Assembly (NCBI RefSeq): GCF_963082655.1
Contig: NC_081553.1
Span: 34,230,882 to 34,294,881 of the forward strand
Length of the DNA stretch: 64,000 nt
Direction: 5' to 3'
Source of the DNA: Stomoxys calcitrans
Lineage: Eukaryota > Arthropoda > Insecta > Diptera > Muscidae
The position numbers and the translations under genes are program-made. Below the pieces are notes generated by a model. That model had not been told where the DNA came from, ran no database searches, and saw only the letters and a program-made list of their open reading frames with translations. This document shows positions 44,050 through 55,164 of the stretch, piece by piece (within the stretch, counting starts at the first letter, position 1; each line of letters begins with the position of its first letter).

Positions 44050-45605
44050 TTTACATTTACGATACATTTGTTCTACATTTACATTACTTTTATGAGAGCA
44101 TAACCAGGATTTAATAGATTTTTTTCTAAAATGTCATCGAAATGTCTTTGGAGAAATATTTTACAACTTTTTTTACAATTTTCAAATTTTTGTTCGAATT
44201 TTCTTAGTTTTGTTGGATTTTACACATTTTTGTTGTTGAAATTTGCATGTTTTATAATTTTTGTGTGACATTTGAGTTAAGAATTTAATGCGTAGAAATG
44301 TTTCCATTCATATTGAGAGCATAAGAAAATATTTATATTAAGGAAAATGTCTATATTTATATCAAAGAATATTGTCATATATATTAATATGATGACTATA
44401 TGACCAAAAGAATCCATTGATTTATTTATAATGATGCAATGGTCGAGTGAGTGATGAAGACAGTCACCAGCATAAAGAAATCCATGGGAAATTTTGACAA
44501 AGAATCAACACAGCAAAATTAAACAATCATATAGGGTATTAGCAAGCGAGTGCTCGTATTTGAGGTGTTTAAGGTAGACAAGTTTTACATATTTTTTCCA
44601 ATTTTTTGTTACGTTTTGAGAAGGGGATTTCTTAGGGTGTAACTGCTTGTTTATAAAGTAATTATATAACAATGAGTTCAAAAATACACATAATAATTAA
44701 ACATTCAAAAAAAGGATATTTTCCTTTGTGGTGTGGTTTTCTTGTCACTTGTTGTATGTATATAAAGTTCAGAGGACATTTAAATATTATAAAAAAATAT
44801 GTATGTTTTTTTTCGTTTTTTTTTTGCTTTTGCTTTTGTTTTCCTTCTTTTTAAAATATGTTTACAAATTGTTTTGGAAATTCATATTGTTTTAGTTTGT
44901 GGTTTGGAGACAATTAAAATTTACATAAAAAACTGGACACTTGAAGAGGAAGATATCGAAAAACAGAGATCAAGACTTTGAAACACATAAAGGTTTTTTT
45001 TTTACAATATTGTTATCATTTTCAATTGGCTTTATTAAGAGTTGCAGTAATATGGCATGGCATATTATCCATCAAAACACAAACTCGAAGAGTGGGGAGG
45101 TTAAGTTTTTTTTTTTGGTTTTGTTTAAATGCTGAACGAAATTATAGGCGGCTATCTAAAATGAAATGTGTAATCAATAATCAATTATTTTTGCAGGCAC
45201 TCTCTTTTTGTTTTATATTTTTCATTTGTTTATGTTGTATGTCATTTTGTTTGTTACCAATTCGCCGAAAATCATAGCTTTGCCCACAGCACGGCAAAAA
45301 ACATGCGTTAGTGAAGTGATATGGAAAAAGAAAGGAAAAAAAGTAAATTCACAACAACAACAGAAAACAACAATAAAAAAAACTACTACAATTTAATGTT
45401 TTATCCACTTGGTAAAGATAAAACACCCAAACATTTATATTAGGCTTTGGAAAAAAACCAAATTTAACACCATGGTGTCAAAACTGATTTACACTTTACT
45501 GATAAAAGCGACAAAAATTGATCTAATAAGGTTTTTAAATCTTTTTAATTCAAATACTAGTCTTTTGGTTAACGACAAGTCTCATGAATGCGAGTTATAG
45601 TGGGT
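44050..45605. other. gene-free AT-rich interval
   Basis: About 1.5 kb with T-runs and A-runs. The open frames seen are F/K-rich products of composition. No splice-bounded exon or known repeat was recognised. Confidence 0.55.
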
Positions 45606-45609
45606 GGCT

Positions 45610-45785
45610 GAGTGGGTCGATACAAGCCTAGTGAGAACAAATTTAGGATTGGCTACTTCTTCTCTAATACTGGCGACTTTCAAAGGTTCTCTAGGAAGAG
45701 ATGACACTCGGTGTGATAGAAAATAAAATTCCTTATCACTGAACTACAACTTAAACAAGGCAGCAATGACCTGTGCAGAAGAAAT
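45610..45785 (+). repeat. distant relative of SINE family A
   Basis: CTCTAATACTGGCGACTTTCAAAGGTTCT, AGAGATGACACTCGGTGTG and CCTTATCACTGAACTACAACTTAAAC keep the word order of the family A body (CTAATGCTGGCAACATT..., GAGGTGTCGCACTG..., CCTTATCATTGAGCTTAAAC), but divergence is high. It could be an old subfamily. Confidence 0.4.
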
Positions 45786-45841
45786 GTTCTTGAGAAAATT
45801 TGAATTTTGAACTTACACTCGCTTACAAAAAACATAAAATA

Positions 45842-45953
45842 TTGGGTTGCCCAAAAAGTAATTGCGGATTTTTCATATAGTCGGCGTTGACAAAATTTTT
45901 CAAAACTTTACTTTCTTTTAAAAAAATCCGCAATTACTTTTTGGGCAACCCAA
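45842..45953. mobile_element. short mariner-type MITE at a TA site
   Basis: Near-perfect terminal inverted repeats TTGGGTTGCCCAAAAAGTAA and its complement at the right end extend about 30 bp each, leaving only a short middle. TA flanks both sides (45840-45841 and 45954-45955). Length is 112 bp, an internally deleted form of the copy at 28051-28279. Confidence 0.92.
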
Positions 45954-46095
45954 TAGTTTGTCGATGAAGGGAAATAGTGGTAATGTTATATTTTCGTAGA
46001 GGGCGACGAACTGACGTTATGTGTAGAGTCTGTCGGCGTTAAAGGCTCTGGTGTCGAACCTTACGAGTCCGAGAAAATGTAGAAGATGCCTATAA

Positions 46096-46475
46096 CATCC
46101 TCGAATCATGGCCACAAACGTAGAAATGCGGGCGAGTGTTAAGCCTCCCCCAGAAAATACCTCGTTACGCAAAGATCCTGGTGGAGGCTATAAGGCGTTA
46201 CTGGGTTGCGGTCCATTATAAGGTACCAGATAATGCGGCTGACGAGCTAGCCAAGAATTGATCGCTAATCAAGCTCAAGATGACAACAACATCCTCGAAT
46301 CATGGGCAGAAATGTAGAAATGCGGGCGAGTGTTAAGCCTCCCCCCAGAAAATACCTTGTTACGCAAAGATCCTGGTGGTGGCTTTAAGGCTTTACTAGG
46401 TTGCGGTCCATTATAAGGTACCAGATAATGCGGCTGACGAGCTAGCCATGAATTGATCGCTAATCAAGCTACTGA
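46096..46475 (+). pseudogene. tandemly duplicated RNase H relic of a LINE
   Basis: Two copies with a 194-bp offset (starts 46096 and 46290, CATCCTCGAATCATGG). Each ends in codons RYWVAVHYKVPDNAADELAKN in copy 1, with a stop right after and small changes in copy 2. This is the final RNase H helix region of I/R1-like LINEs (W.P.H..I.GNE.ADELA). The His and the ADELA residues are kept, but the GNE is changed. Confidence 0.75.
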
Positions 46476-46639
46476 ATCAGTTAACTCATTCGGTGGCAAG
46501 TCCTTGGTACGATACACCCTGTCTGATGGGCTGATGCTGTACACTGCAGGGTGGCCAAGTCCCAATTTTTTTTTCGTAAAAACCGCAATTATCCGGAGGC
46601 TGAGAAGAACGAGGTCCAAAGCTGGGGACTGGCGTCCTT

Positions 46640-47090
46640 AATACACCATTTCGAGCTGTATAGACCCACCTCGTCTGTGCCTGGTGCTAGCATCCACTAT
46701 ATCCCGGCACGGGATAGCGCCACACAGGCTGGGACATTGAGGTCCGATCTGTGTTCATTGCTGTCACGAGAAGCTTAGCTGCGAGCTACCGCGTCCACAG
46801 GTTGCAGATAATGGCATGCTCCATACCGAGTAGCTGCAACGGTAGTTGCGGACAATCAGGGGTATTGAGCGGAGAGTCTCAGTGAGAGACCGCGCGGCAC
46901 CGGCTCTTGCACAAATACTGACTGCCTATGATGATCGATATGACAAGGCGAGTTATTGGCGCTTTTAAATAACCAATGGCCACTACTCCCGCTTAGATCG
47001 GTCCTTTGGACCAGAACGAGTTTGCTCTCCTAGAGGAGCTTGACGAGGATCGCCGCCTCCACATGAAAAATGTGGCTACAAAAACCCACT
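46640..47090 (+). repeat. CAA-tailed LINE 3' UTR copy
   Basis: CCCGGCACGGGATAGCGCCACACAGGCTGGGAC, GAAGCTTAGCTGCGAGCTACCGCG, GGAGAGTCTCAGTGAGAGACCGCGCGGCACCGG, TATGACAAGGCGAGTTATTGGCGC, CTTGACGAGGATCGCCGCCTCC and the hairpin CCACATGAAAAATGTGG followed by CTACAAAAACCC. It lies downstream of the RNase H relic in the order expected of one LINE. Confidence 0.75.
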
Positions 47091-47094
47091 ACAT

Positions 47095-47715
47095 AGAATG
47101 TATAGGGGTTGCAATCAGGGGCGAATTACCGCATATGTGAACGAGTAAAATCGTTCCTATTGTGAATTATGCATCTTCCTATTGTGAATTATGCATTTCT
47201 ATATTGACCGAGGATTTTTGAAATTTAAGAACGAAAATTTTTAAATCGATTATAATTTGTAAAAAATTTAAAGTGGTATAAAACCAATTAAATACGAGAT
47301 GAAGCTTTATTCGATACAAAAGCACACTCAATAACTTAAGCGGTAATTGGGTCCCAGGTCTGACACTGCCGAGATAGAGTTATATAATGTGTATATACCG
47401 CCGGTAAGCAGTTGTCTCCAAGATTATTGACCCTAAATCAGAAGACTGTGTCTGGCCACAATCACTGTACTAGGGGTCTAAAAAACTCATAACTTTTTAT
47501 GGCATTGTCCCCTAGGTAACGACCAAAGAGGCAAAGTTTTGACAGCTCAGATTGACAGCTCGACGTTTTGCAATGTGAATGAGAATTACGGGCGATTGCA
47601 GAAGCTTGTTAGATATCTCCATTGCATCACATGTTCGAGTAAATGCAGCTTAGTGGCAAGCGGTCATTTCATTAGCATCGGACTACCTCCCCATAATTCT
47701 CATAATGGACTGACC
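47095..47715. other. interval without recognised genes
   Basis: No repeat family or exon recognised. TTCCTATTGTGAATTATGCAT is repeated once in tandem near 47154-47195. Confidence 0.5.
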
Positions 47716-47719
47716 ATCC

Positions 47720-47955
47720 GATAACGAGTGGAGTCTCAGTGAGTGGCTGGTTGGTTCTGGCTCTTGTAAATACTGAGTGTCTATGATACTTTAAACGACA
47801 AGGCGAGTTATAGGTGCCTTTAAATAACCAATGGCCTTAATGTTCCCGCGGTGGTTGGTCTTATAGGCCGTAAAGAACATGCTCACCAACAGGTACTTGG
47901 CGAGGATCGGCACCTCCATATGAGAATATATCGCTATTAAAACAACAACAACCAT
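47720..47955 (+). repeat. CAA-tailed LINE 3' UTR, 5'-truncated
   Basis: CGAGTGGAGTCTCAGTGAGTGGC, TACTGAGTGTCTATGATACTTTAAACGACAAGGCG, AATAACCAATGGCCTTAATGTTCCCGCGG, CTTGGCGAGGATCGGCACCTCC, then CATATGAGAATATATCGC in the place of the hairpin and TTAAAACAACAACAACC. Confidence 0.7.
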
Positions 47956-48071
47956 CTGATTTCATAACCTCTGAAAGCCGAACATATACCAATGGGAAGA
48001 AAGCCCATTGGGACGGCTTTACAAAGTCCACCAATAGCATCTTCAGTGAACTGCCACCTAACACAAATGTA

Positions 48072-48162
48072 GGTTGCAGCCGATTGTACGTACCGGAATG
48101 GTCCGATGGAGTCTTTCATCGGCAAAGGCTGCCGCCTCAGTGTACAACACACTACTACAACA
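48072..48162 (+). mobile_element. CAA-tailed retroposon (family B) with 9-bp target repeat
   Basis: GGTTGCAGCCGATTGTACGTACCGG, ATCGGCAAAGGCTGCCGCCTCAG and ACACACTACTACAACA. The word ACAAATGTA occurs before (48063-48071) and after (48163-48171), part of it shared with the tail. Confidence 0.78.
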
Positions 48163-48477
48163 ACAAATGTACGTATTGCTGAGAAGAAATTCCGAGACAT
48201 TTAATACCCAAAGTGGTGCTCAACTTCCCGCTTCAGGCAATGGTACTCGAAGACGAGCTTGATGGGATATGCTGATCCGATCCTGCTGACTCTAAGATCA
48301 GGGAAATGAATCTTGACGAAATGGTCGACGAACATAAACGAAATTTATGGCTTTAGCCCTTGAGACAGTGTAACTTAGTCATAGGCAAGTTGTGGTCTAC
48401 TGTTAGGTCACTTTCGAACTCCTGGCGGGACAGGACCTCTGTCTTTTGGTAACGTAATAGTAACTTATCCGGAGAGA

Positions 48478-48640
48478 TGCAAATTTGCCCATGAACATTC
48501 CTTTAAGCAACAGGGGCAAACTTCTTACATATCAATGAGTGTTGTCCGATTTTAGTTTAAGTTCAATGATAAGGGGCCTCGGTTTTTATAGCCGAGTCCG
48601 AACGGCGGGCCGCAATGCAACATAACTTTTGGGGAGAATA
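48478..48640 (-). repeat. tRNA-headed SINE (family A), 3' half
   Basis: Read on the minus strand: CGGCCCGCCGTTCGGACTCGGC, CCCCTTATCATTGAACTTAAAC, CACTCATTGATATGTAAGAAG, CCCCTGTTGCTTAAAGGAATG, CATGGGCAAATTTGCAT. The head is missing. Confidence 0.75.
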
Positions 48641-48819
48641 ATATAGTTCCTCAGCCGAACGAAGCAACACTGTTCCTGTGTGTCTGTTCGTTTTTTCTAT
48701 GCCCGCGGTCATAGGAATTTATGTGCGGTGTGTATGCTGCCCATCTATGATGAAGAACCTTGACATATTAAGAGTCGAGTACATGACACAGGTCAACCAG
48801 TCTCCAAACAATCTCATAG

Positions 48820-49327
48820 TTACCTATGTCTGGAAAATGGGCAGAATGATCCCGCTTTTTAAGTCTGGAAAGAATCCGAGTAAAAGAGAGACGTACAGAC
48901 CGATCTCTCTTCTCTGAGAAAATCAACAGCACGTTCCTCCAGCTGGGCCTAAATCTATGTAGTCGCCAGTCGTTTGTAGAGTTTTGTGACAAGAAGTCGA
49001 TCTCGTTAGGGCGTGGTGATATCTTCGGCACTGCTTAAGCTCTACATGCCATCTATTCACCCTCTCTCGGGGGCATCGAGAACATATCACATGTGGACGA
49101 TTGTTCGATCATGACTTCAGGTCCCCCCCCATGATATCATGATATCTGTGAAGGCATGAACGTCTACATATCCAATCTTGCCGTTTATTTCGCTACAAGA
49201 AGTTTGAAGAAATCCGCCACTAAATCTTTAGCCATAGTTCACTTCAGGGACTTCAGTGGAAATACGACGGCAGTAGGATGTGAATATCGATAGCGTCACG
49301 AACCCGACCACCAACTATCCCAAAATA
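48820..49327 (+). pseudogene. jockey-superfamily LINE relic, reverse-transcriptase region (left of insertion)
   Basis: Pieces in order: WKMGRMIPLFKSGKNPSKRE and TYRPISLL (start of the RT domain), then HVDDCSIMTSG (YADD motif with Y-A changed to H-V), GMNVYISNLAVYFATRSLKK, SATKSLAIVHF and TNPTTNYPKIL. Frameshifts and a large deletion lie between about 48930 and 49070. The catalytic motif is degraded, so it is a dead copy. Confidence 0.8.
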
Positions 49328-49330
49328 CTT

Positions 49331-49430
49331 GCCGCCATGACAGCCGTTTGAACGTACCGGACTGAGCCGATAAAATCCTTCATCGGCAAGGGCTGCCGCC
49401 TCAGTGTACACCACACTGCTACAACAACAA
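49331..49430 (+). mobile_element. CAA-tailed retroposon (family B) inserted in a LINE relic
   Basis: GCCGCCATGACAGCCGTTTGAACGTACCGG to CACACTGCTACAACAACAA, 100 bp. It interrupts the LINE codons PKIL (left) and TVSFD (right). Removing it restores an uninterrupted PKILTVSFD. ACTT is present at both edges (49327-49330 and 49430-49433). Confidence 0.85.
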
Positions 49431-49860
49431 CTTACTGTCTCATTTGACAGCCTTTATAAATCTACAGCCTGTGCTAATGCAATTAATGATAAGGTCAGAA
49501 GTAGAGACAGGGTCCTCAAGTCGCTTGCCGGCAGCACTTGGGTTGCTGACAAAGACACTTGTTGACTACATACGTAGCAATTGGTTGGACATTAGGTTCG
49601 ATCTACATGATCTAGAGCGAGATGTTCAAGCGTTGGTCCCCTCAAACTGAGTACCACACAAAGGCAAAGTGATATCCGGGCACTCATGCCATATAAATTT
49701 CACATCTGTCCTACATTAAACAAGGCACCATCGAGACATTATTCTATCGGTGTGTTGTTGCACGTACCCAACACTTCCAATAACCTTAAAGATTTATTGA
49801 TCTGACTACTGAGAATTTATAGAATGGCCCAGTTAAGGTTGATAGATAACCCCACCACCA
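49431..49860 (+). pseudogene. LINE relic, continuation right of the retroposon
   Basis: LTVSFDSLYKSTACANAI, then NDKVRSRDRVLKSLAGSTWV and ADKDTC, as in the thumb of jockey-type LINE polymerases. After a frameshift, SDIRALMPYKFHICPTLNK and LHVPNTSNNLKDLL look like the C-terminal end. Confidence 0.75.
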
Positions 49861-50126
49861 ATAATCCTGACTAAGATGGAAATAATTCAAGGTTCTTCAT
49901 CTCAGCGATATTTGAATCAAGTAATTGATATTTTCCTGCTTTAAAACCCAGAAACAACGGCTACTCTCTACCTGTCAGCGTTAAACGTTGGCCTCAACAG
50001 AATGGTAAATTAGTTACTCATTTAAAATTAACCCATTGCTGAAACTTGGTATGGCCAACGAAGCTTTTCTTCAATATAAACAAGTTCGACAAACTTATGC
50101 GAAACATGCCTTACATATCCATGAAG

Positions 50127-50543
50127 TAGAGCTGACAGAGTATAGATGTCACTATCGATATTTAATTTTTGGCAATATCGATTGATATGAATACTATCGC
50201 AAAAGTTAATTTTTTGCAAAACTAAATAAAAAGAAGCAATCCGAAGCTGAATGTATCCTTTAAGATACATTGCGCCTATAGAGGGCGCAATTTTCATCCA
50301 ATTGGGCTAACATTTTGTACAATCATTTCTCTTATGACTTTCCACTGACTTTATTTAGCTTGGTTTTATTTGGTCTGTGCATTGATATTGCTTCTATTAA
50401 ATCAATCTCCTAATTTTTCCTTCTTATTTTCGTTTGAAATATAGGTGATGGGAAATTAACGATAGTATCGAGACTATCCATATTTATAGTTAAACTATCG
50501 AAAATAAAGAATGTTGTTATTATCGAGAGTTTTGCCAACTCTA
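50127..50543. mobile_element. hAT-type MITE, copy 2, with perfect 8-bp target duplication
   Basis: Ends: TAGAGCTGACAGAGTAT on the left, GTTTTGCCAACTCTA on the right, which is its inverted counterpart with mismatches. CCATGAAG occurs directly on both sides (50119-50126 and 50544-50551). The 417-bp body is colinear with copy 1 at 17824-18247 (ACTATCGATATTTAA, CAAAAGTTAATTTTTTGCAAAA, GAATGTATCCTTTAAGATACATTGCG). No ORF. Confidence 0.9.
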
Positions 50544-50554
50544 CCATGAAGTCC

Positions 50555-51995
50555 CGAAACCTCACGAAGTGGAAGACTGGATAACCTACGATCGCTATAT
50601 GTAAGCCTATGATCTGCAAGGGAAAAAAGAGAACATTTATAAATAGCGCTGTTTTATTCGAGTGCAAATCACAATAGCGCCGTGGATATTCAGAGCAAAA
50701 TTGTAGTTATCGATATCACGATATTGCAGTTATCGATATCACAACACGTCCGAAATACAACAGCACATACATATGTCACATTGCAATCTTCGCTTTGGGT
50801 GCATTGTCCTTAATAAATGGATTGTTTTTACCAAATCAAATATTTCAAATACATATAAAATTTTTTTTATGAAATTACTTAGATATTCCTTCACACGAAT
50901 GTAGGCTATTCAATAAAATGGTAAAAATGATTAATTTATAAAATATGTATGAATGAATAAAATTTAAAAAAATACTATGAACAATAGTTTTTAAATTATG
51001 AATAAAAAAAAATTAAATAACAAGAACAAAAATATCAAAAAAATTAACAAATACCTCTTAGGAGAATTTAAAGACTGATTATTTATTTTTGTAAACAAGT
51101 AGAGAGACGAAAAAAAATTAGGTGAAAAGAATTTCATGAAAAACAAATGCTTTTCTTTAGCATATATGCATATGGCTTATTAAAGAAAACAAAACAAATT
51201 TCTGAGATTATAGCAAAACATAAAAAATACGTGATAGGGAAAGAAAAACGAAAACAAAAATTTAAAAAATTTCACTTTTGTTTGTTTTCCTTGGGTTTTT
51301 GTTTTTGAAAAAATTGAAGCATTTCATTTTAAAAATGTTTTGACTAAATTTTGTTATTTGTTTTGTGTTTTGCATTTTTTTCAGATTTTTTTCTTTTAAA
51401 TTTGCATTTGTTAGCATTGTTGTTTTTTCGGTTATTTGTTTTAGTTTTTGCTTTCGCCATGTTCTTGTTTTGCTGATAAATTTTTATAATTAACATTTAA
51501 ATTGTAAAATTTAATTGTAATTAATGCTGTTTATAATATATATATGTATATATAATTAATTGTAATTAATTCTTTAATAAATTAGTTATTGTTTGCCAAT
51601 TCTGTTACTGTTACGGTTTTGTTTCATTTCATAGACACCAAAAAATTCATTCATTCATTCATACACATCATCATAATACAATACAATATAGTAGAGTAGT
51701 AGTAGGCTCTTATATAAAACTTACTTCTTCGAGATGTTCTTTTTTTCATTTCATAATCATGGTTAAATATTTTCTAAACGCACGCCGCCTTTACTTCATT
51801 GTCATCATCTTTATCATCATCATTGTCGTCGTCGTGGTTCCTACATACACACAACAGGACATGTGCATGCAGCCTCCTTATTGGGTTGTTGTGTTGGTAT
51901 CTTTGTAGACATTGTCATTGTCATTCTAATCATTGGTGTATGGGTTGGAGGTGGTGGTGGTGGTTGTGATGGTATTTGGTAAAAGGGTGGGGAGG
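50555..51995 (-). other. AT-rich flank, probably EndoA 3' UTR in part
   Basis: No gene is seen. The part next to the EndoA stop (about 51550-51995) is strongly A/T-rich with TTTATT/TTTAAT words on the plus strand, which on the minus strand are AATAAA-like signals. It is likely untranslated EndoA sequence, but I cannot fix its end. A tandem pair GCAGTTATCGATATCAC / GTAGTTATCGATATCAC lies at about 50702-50745. Confidence 0.45.
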
Positions 51996-51999
51996 TCCT

Positions 52000-53115
52000 T
52001 TAATTGCCATTTGGCAGTGGCACCACCACCTGCACATAGGATTGTGGAAAGTAGCCTGTGCGACCGTTGAGTGAACCTTCAAACCAATTATCGTCGACGC
52101 GACTCAGAAGCGTGATTATCTCATGTTCTTTAAAGCCCAATTCACCGGGATTTTGTGGATCGAAATCATACAAAGCCTGGCAATAGGGCTGCATCTGTTG
52201 TCGCGACGGTGTGGTTGCCATCGATTTTGCAGGCGAACGCATGGGCGATGGCAGCGGAGAAGCACCAGCCGCCCTATGGTGGGCTGGTGTGCCCGAGCTC
52301 TCCGTGTCATTGCCCGTGCCGTCCAAATTTAAATCGAGCAAAGTTTTGGGCACAAACTCCGGTTTGGGACGTGCCTCGGCTTCTTCACGCTTTTCTTGCA
52401 AGGTCTCCTGCAGACCGCGCAAAATATCTGCGCATTGCGAGTGAAATTCGTAGAGAGCCTCAGCAAAAGTCACCAGTTGCGATACTTGCTCGGTATCGTT
52501 TTCGAGCAAATTAAACATACCCATTTGGGCAAGGTGCAACGACTCGGCGAACTTTTCCTCGGAACTACGAATTTCATCATCTTTGGCCTGCCGGCGACGT
52601 TTGCAATCGAAGTCCAGTCGCCGTCCCTGCAGCTTCTTTCGATGGTGCATTACCTCTTTCAAATCTTTCATTTGCATATGATGCAGTGGCTCCAAAAAGT
52701 TCTGCTTTATATTGTCATCCAGTGAATACTTGACATCGGCCATTTGGCGCAGCGCTTCGCCAAACTCAACTAGCGCCTGCGCAAAAACACTACTCTCTTC
52801 ACCCAACTTTTTGCCATAAGTCAACATACAATCAGCCAAAAGACCTTCAGGCTGAGGATACGTATTCGATTTGGCCTGTCCCGATAGTTTTGAGATGCCC
52901 TTGACGGCTGCCATCTTGGCTCTGGCCGTGGGATTTGGCTGCAAGAACTCCTTCGTCTTAATCTGCAATTCCTCGACCAGTTCGACGGTTACGTCTGTTT
53001 TCCGCTCCATCTCCATGAAATCCAAATCTAGCTTGGTGCCCTCGGCACCACCCATCTTTTCCGTCACATACTGATTGGCCTTATTAATCTGTTTCTTAAA
53101 TCCGGCAAAAGCCAT
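52000..53115 (-). CDS. EndoA: Endophilin A (N-BAR and SH3 protein)
   Basis: Endophilin bends membrane and recruits dynamin and synaptojanin during synaptic vesicle endocytosis. The 371-residue frame is complete: amphipathic H0 helix MAFAGFKKQINKANQYV, N-BAR domain to about residue 245 (SGQAKSNTYPQPEGLL and HRKKLQGRRLDFDCKRRR are family hallmarks), a variable linker with PLPSPMRSP, then a C-terminal SH3 domain (about 312-365) with ALYDF, DDNWFEG and GYFPQSYV. Length is close to the 369 residues of the Drosophila protein. The start sits in AAAATGGC. The coding sequence has no intron. A retrocopy is not indicated (no poly(A) or target repeats are obvious) but cannot be excluded without comparing the fly orthologue's exon structure. 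No frameshift or missing key residue was seen. Confidence 0.97.
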   Translation of the reverse strand: MAFAGFKKQINKANQYVTEKMGGAEGTKLDLDFMEMERKTDVTVELVEELQIKTKEFLQPNPTARAKMAAVKGISKLSGQAKSNTYPQPEGLLADCMLTYGKKLGEESSVFAQALVEFGEALRQMADVKYSLDDNIKQNFLEPLHHMQMKDLKEVMHHRKKLQGRRLDFDCKRRRQAKDDEIRSSEEKFAESLHLAQMGMFNLLENDTEQVSQLVTFAEALYEFHSQCADILRGLQETLQEKREEAEARPKPEFVPKTLLDLNLDGTGNDTESSGTPAHHRAAGASPLPSPMRSPAKSMATTPSRQQMQPYCQALYDFDPQNPGELGFKEHEIITLLSRVDDNWFEGSLNGRTGYFPQSYVQVVVPLPNGN

Positions 53116-53800
53116 TTTACTATTTTAGTGGCTCAACCTCGTCGTAGTTGTAGTATTATCTTTTTTAATTAAAGGAAACTGGCCTTTGGGGGAGAGTTGA
53201 GCGAGCTGTGGCTGCTTACTGAATGAAGAGTTTTTTTCACTTCACACGACAACTTGGGCTACTTGCTGGTTTGCCTTTCTCCTCTCTAAGTGCTGCTTTC
53301 TCCCCAACAACTAACTACAACGGCTGCTGCCAATATATACACACTCACTGCACGGACGACGAGAAAAAAAAATCAATCACCTTCAGCTTTTCTGGATTTT
53401 CTTGTGGGTTGGTTGCTACTGCTTACTTGCCTTGCTGCTTAGATAGAAGAGGACGAAGACGAAAAAAATTGACTTTGATGTAGAGTGGCTTGGTTTTGTT
53501 TCACAGTTTTTTGATTTCAAATATCTTAAATTTTAATTATTGTGCAAATTTTTCATCGATATTCTTGTTCGTATGAGGTTTTTATTGCTAATTGTTAATT
53601 TTTTCTTGCTTCGTTTAGTGGTTTTTCTTTTAGGGGGCTGCTTTTTTGCAAGCTCTCTCAAACGACGTTTACACAATTTAATTTTTCTCGCAACTCGGTC
53701 GATAATTCGCTGCTTGTGACCACATAGCCAATGCCAGACAATAACAACGGCGTAAGCTATAACAAGGCAAGGCGGAATTGGACTTTAAGCAGGCCAAAGA
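53116..53800 (-). promoter_or_regulatory. EndoA 5' leader and upstream region
   Basis: Directly upstream of the EndoA start. I see no TATA box. No splice acceptor close to the ATG is strong enough to call, so the leader may be continuous. The open frame at 53223-53483 on the plus strand has no support. Confidence 0.35.
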
Positions 53801-55150
53801 CATCGGCGGGAAAAAAACTGTTTCAGTTATTACAAATCTGGGTAATGTTTGCAAATAATTTATGAAATTAATTTTTTGCTGTTGAATAATTATTTATAAT
53901 TCATAGAACAAAAGACAATAGACAATTTTGAATTGAAGTTAAATTCTTAACGCCGTTATGTTAGTGCGAATAATGACTACTCTTACTCTCTCTCTCTCTT
54001 GATTTTACCGAGTACTTGCAAATGTCAAAATGTCAAGTTGAAGGCTATTGTGGGGGTGGTTTTTGGTCAACGGCTACCGACGATGATGATTGGGGCCAAC
54101 GACAAAACAAATACAACAATAATGAGTAATAAAAAAAAAAAACAAAAATCATAGAATGTACTATGTAATAAAAAAAAAAAATAGACCACCAGACATACAG
54201 GCGATAGGGAAGATATCAGAGCAGTGCTAACAATTTGGAGGGTGAGGGATGTCTAACTGATGATGCTTAGAATATCAATTGAAATTGGTGGGGGCAAATA
54301 TATACTATAACAACTGCAGCAACGCATGAATGTCGTCATAACGGTGGCAGCAACATGGATTACGTGGCCATGGTCATGATGAGTGTGTAAAGAAATTTTT
54401 TGTTTTTGCACAAATATTGTGCGGAAGCTGTGGGGATTATGAAATTGTATCTATTTGTTTGCAAAGTCGATAGAGATGAGGGTACAACTTGAAAATACTA
54501 TTATTTGAGATTTTTAACATTGAAACATAACCCCAAGAAAAAATTAATTATGTATTTATCATTAATTACTAATCGAAATAACCGTAGTCAGATAACGGAT
54601 AAGGAAAGAGTTGCCATATCAATTACAAATATATACACTTAAAGCTGTTATCACACGATATGTGCTTAAAGGCCTGGTTATGCTCTCGTAAACATACCGT
54701 TACTTTAGGAAAACTTGTCAGCTGTTTTGTTTTGCTTTATGAAAACGCATACAAACGATGTAAAAAATAAATTTTACGTTTCGTGTCAGGTGATAAAAGT
54801 TTGAAGAAATTTCAAAACCAAAAATTAACGTTTAGCAAACTGATATTCTCAAGTTATCCTTCTCTGTGGCATTTATTACAATTTATTGTAAATAATGAAG
54901 CTTAATTGGGTAGCCCACCATGAAAAGGTGGCCGTCAGAAAGTAAATGTTGTGAAAAAAGTGAGACATATGTGATAACACGTAATTGCAAGAAGAGAGTA
55001 GGAGTAAGCGCCAGTACGGCGCTGTCGTATCCGCTAATCCATGTTATCACTTAGTCGTGAAACTGAGGTCTATTCAGGGATTTCACACAACTCCTCCATG
55101 CACTTAAACGTCACTGTACTAGAGCCCATGAGGGCCGCCATATACACATA
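53801..55150. other. gene-free interval
   Basis: AT-rich DNA with a (CT)n run near 53983-54000 and A-runs near 54125-54180. No coding or repeat family recognised. Confidence 0.55.
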
Positions 55151-55164
55151 CTGATTTCGACGCG

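Noticed and set aside
52116..53074. Plus- and minus-strand alternative frames over EndoA
   Set aside because: Shadows of the EndoA coding sequence.
53223..53483. 86-codon plus-strand frame upstream of EndoA
   Set aside because: No family, splice sites or signal beyond an N-terminal hydrophobic patch; it probably lies in the EndoA leader or promoter.
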